Positions 5,315 to 6,025 of a DNA stretch of 6,025 nt are shown piece after piece. Every line of letters begins with the position of its first letter. Position 1 is the first letter of the stretch. Made by a program: the position numbers and the translations under genes. The stretch is taken from positions 1 to 6,025 of the forward strand of contig JAUXAI010000065.1 of assembly GCA_030619985.1 (NCBI GenBank). The letters run 5' to 3'. The notes beneath the pieces were generated by a model. That model worked only from the letters and a program-made list of their open reading frames with translations, ran no database searches and had not been told where the DNA came from. This stretch comes from a bacterium (GTDB taxonomy: Bacteria; UBP18; UBA7526).

Positions 5315-5375
5315 CAGTGGGAGAATCTAAGGTTCTCCTCCCTGGCGTTCCCTCCGATTCCATCGGAGGTCACTG
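5315..5375 (-). other. Potential three-way-junction RNA element between tRNA-Leu and tRNA-Gly
   Basis: In the 135-base gap between these tRNA genes, an outer stem CAGTG/CACTG (5371-5375 with 5315-5319) closes over two hairpins. One has a perfect 8-bp stem, CCTCCGAT, loop GGA, ATCGGAGG (5351-5369). The other is GGAGAA, loop CCTTAGA, TTCTCC (5320-5338). There is no open frame and no T tract, so it is not an ordinary terminator. It may be a dispersed repeat, a processing signal or chance. The fold was drawn by eye. Confidence 0.45.
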
Positions 5376-5379
5376 TTAT

Positions 5380-5404
5380 CCCCCTCTCCTCTAAAAAAGG
5401 GGGG
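5380..5404. repeat. C5/G6 inverted repeat in the tRNA spacer
   Basis: On the plus strand CCCCC (5380-5384) and GGGGGG (5399-5404) flank a purine/pyrimidine-biased core that includes six A. The hairpin stem would be five G-C pairs with a 14-base loop. This kind of C-rich/A-tract/G-rich unit is a frequent degenerate intergenic repeat in environmental genomes, by recollection. On the minus strand the T tract lies inside the loop, not after the stem, so it would not act as an intrinsic terminator. Confidence 0.4.
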
Positions 5405-5426
5405 CTGGTTGGTGGACTGGATGTTT

Positions 5427-5513
5427 TGGTGCGGACGAGAGGATTCGAACCTCCACGAGATAACTCCCACTAGCCCCTCAAGCTAGCGCGTCTACCAATT
5501 CCGCCACGTCCGC
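5427..5513 (-). tRNA. tRNA-Leu (anticodon GAG)
   Basis: This is an 87-nt class II tRNA gene including encoded CCA. Acceptor arms GCGGACG and CGTCCGC pair fully, and the D stem is GCG/CGC. The anticodon stem CTAGC/GCTAG encloses TTGAGGG with anticodon GAG, reading CUC and CUU. A long variable arm is present, and the T arm is GGAGG, TTCGAAT, CCTCT. It starts 22 bases after the secG stop, which leaves little space for a separate promoter, so readthrough from pgk-secG is likely. Confidence 0.97.
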
Positions 5514-5535
5514 ACACCTTGTTGTCAGCCCAAAA

Positions 5536-5829
5536 TTATTTGCCCGCTGGAACCTCTTCTGGGATAGTCCCTACTGCCGGTTCCTTCTCCATGACAGAGA
5601 CTCTCTTCTTGGAGGAGAGAACGGCTAAGGTCAGAGAGGTAATCATAAAGAGGATGGCCATGGTAGTGGTAAACCTAGTTAGAAAGGTTCCTGCTCGGCT
5701 GCCAAAGGCGGTCTCAGTTACTCCCCCAAAGGCTCCTCCCAGACCTCCCCCTTTGGCCGACTGCATGAGGACAATGAGAATTAATAAGAGACTTGCTACG
5801 ATATGGATTCCCAGAATTAGATTGGTCAT
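5536..5829 (-). CDS. secG: Protein translocase subunit SecG
   Basis: Small inner-membrane partner of SecY and SecE that stimulates SecA-driven protein export. The 97 residues are within the normal range (75-115). Two membrane helices are visible, at about residues 3-22 ([20 protein letters not shown]) and 52-71. Between them is the family's conserved cytosolic loop, [14 protein letters not shown] at 23-36. The C-terminal tail from residue 73 is charged, then proline-rich. The ATG overlaps the pgk stop codon as ATGA and is preceded by a G6 tract (5832-5837) that serves as ribosome site. The gene follows pgk directly; many bacteria have tpiA in between, and it is absent at this position. tRNA-Leu(GAG) follows 22 bases downstream. 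Confidence 0.95.
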   Translation of the reverse strand: MTNLILGIHIVASLLLILIVLMQSAKGGGLGGAFGGVTETAFGSRAGTFLTRFTTTMAILFMITSLTLAVLSSKKRVSVMEKEPAVGTIPEEVPAGK

Positions 5830-6025
5830 CTTCCCCCCTTATTACTTAAAGCTACTACACCAGGGAGTTCCTTCCCCTCTAAAAATTCTAAAGAGGCTCC
5901 TCCACCAGTGGAGACGTGACTCATTCTATTGGTAAGACCTATCTTTGCAATGGCGGCTGCAGAATCCCCTCCTCCAACAACCGTGGTAGCCTTTGATTCT
6001 GCCAAGAGTTTAGCGATGGTAAACG
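5826..6025 (-). CDS. pgk: Phosphoglycerate kinase, C-terminal fragment
   Basis: Cytosolic glycolytic enzyme transferring phosphate between 1,3-bisphosphoglycerate and ADP. Only the last 65 residues are inside the window; the rest lies beyond the right edge. They contain the nucleotide-domain loop GGGDSAAA (fragment residues 17-24) and the strongly conserved STGGGAS (38-44) followed by [15 protein letters not shown], which closes the fold. The frame runs unbroken to a TGA that overlaps the secG ATG by four bases (ATGA), a sign of translational coupling. The ending GGR* is a normal PGK C-terminus in length, so this is not a PGK-TIM fusion as in Thermotoga. The identification is secure; nothing can be said about the N-terminal domain. 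Confidence 0.95.
   Translation of the reverse strand, partial: FTIAKLLAESKATTVVGGGDSAAAIAKIGLTNRMSHVSTGGGASLEFLEGKELPGVVALSNKGGR

Noticed and set aside
5380-5404. Possible intrinsic terminator in the tRNA spacer
   Set aside because: On the transcribed strand the T tract lies in the loop, not after the stem, and the genes downstream continue in the same direction.

Overview
The window is a bacterial chromosomal stretch in which every gene I can support lies on the minus strand, so transcription runs from the right edge to the left. The order in the direction of transcription is: 3' end of pgk, secG, tRNA-Leu(GAG), tRNA-Gly(GCC), tRNA-Cys(GCA), tRNA-Leu(UAA), tRNA-Val(GAC), thrS, infC, rpmI, rplT, ktrB and the 5' part of ktrA. 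SecG, IF3, L20/L35 and the Ktr potassium system make it bacterial. The core order thrS-infC-rpmI-rplT is widespread in bacteria. I cannot name the lineage. Dispersed-repeat-like spacers, strong AGGAGG ribosome sites, 3'-CCA encoded in all five tRNA genes and a threonyl-tRNA synthetase without its TGS domain would fit a little-studied or deep-branching group, but that is only an impression.

Right part (4905-6025): pgk ends inside the secG start codon (ATGA overlap). Five tRNA genes follow, spaced by 2 to 135 bases, without a convincing promoter or terminator between them. The 135-base gap between tRNA-Leu(GAG) and tRNA-Gly holds several inverted repeats and can fold into a three-way junction.

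Middle (2172-4882): thrS is followed by a compact control region for the translation operon. A good sigma70-type promoter overlaps the thrS stop. Next comes a leader of about 100 nt with two hairpins and an intrinsic terminator. The first 13 bases of that leader can pair with the terminator's 5' arm, which is the layout of a transcription attenuator. infC then starts, almost certainly, at a rare ATT codon right after an AGGAGGAGG Shine-Dalgarno. The infC-rpmI and rpmI-rplT spacers are almost entirely made of one perfectly duplicated 71-bp sequence. It contains five tandem GGTNNAC heptamers and supplies the Shine-Dalgarno of both ribosomal protein genes.

Left part (1-1814): ktrB, a K+ transporter subunit, begins at the base after the rplT stop codon, with its ribosome site inside rplT, so potassium uptake appears translationally coupled to the ribosomal operon. 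ktrA, the regulatory subunit, follows after a spacer filled by another short-period degenerate repeat.

The most interesting elements are regulatory and repetitive: the infC attenuator with its own promoter, the ATT start, and the twin 71-bp spacers around rpmI. I found no new enzyme system, mobile element or CRISPR array.
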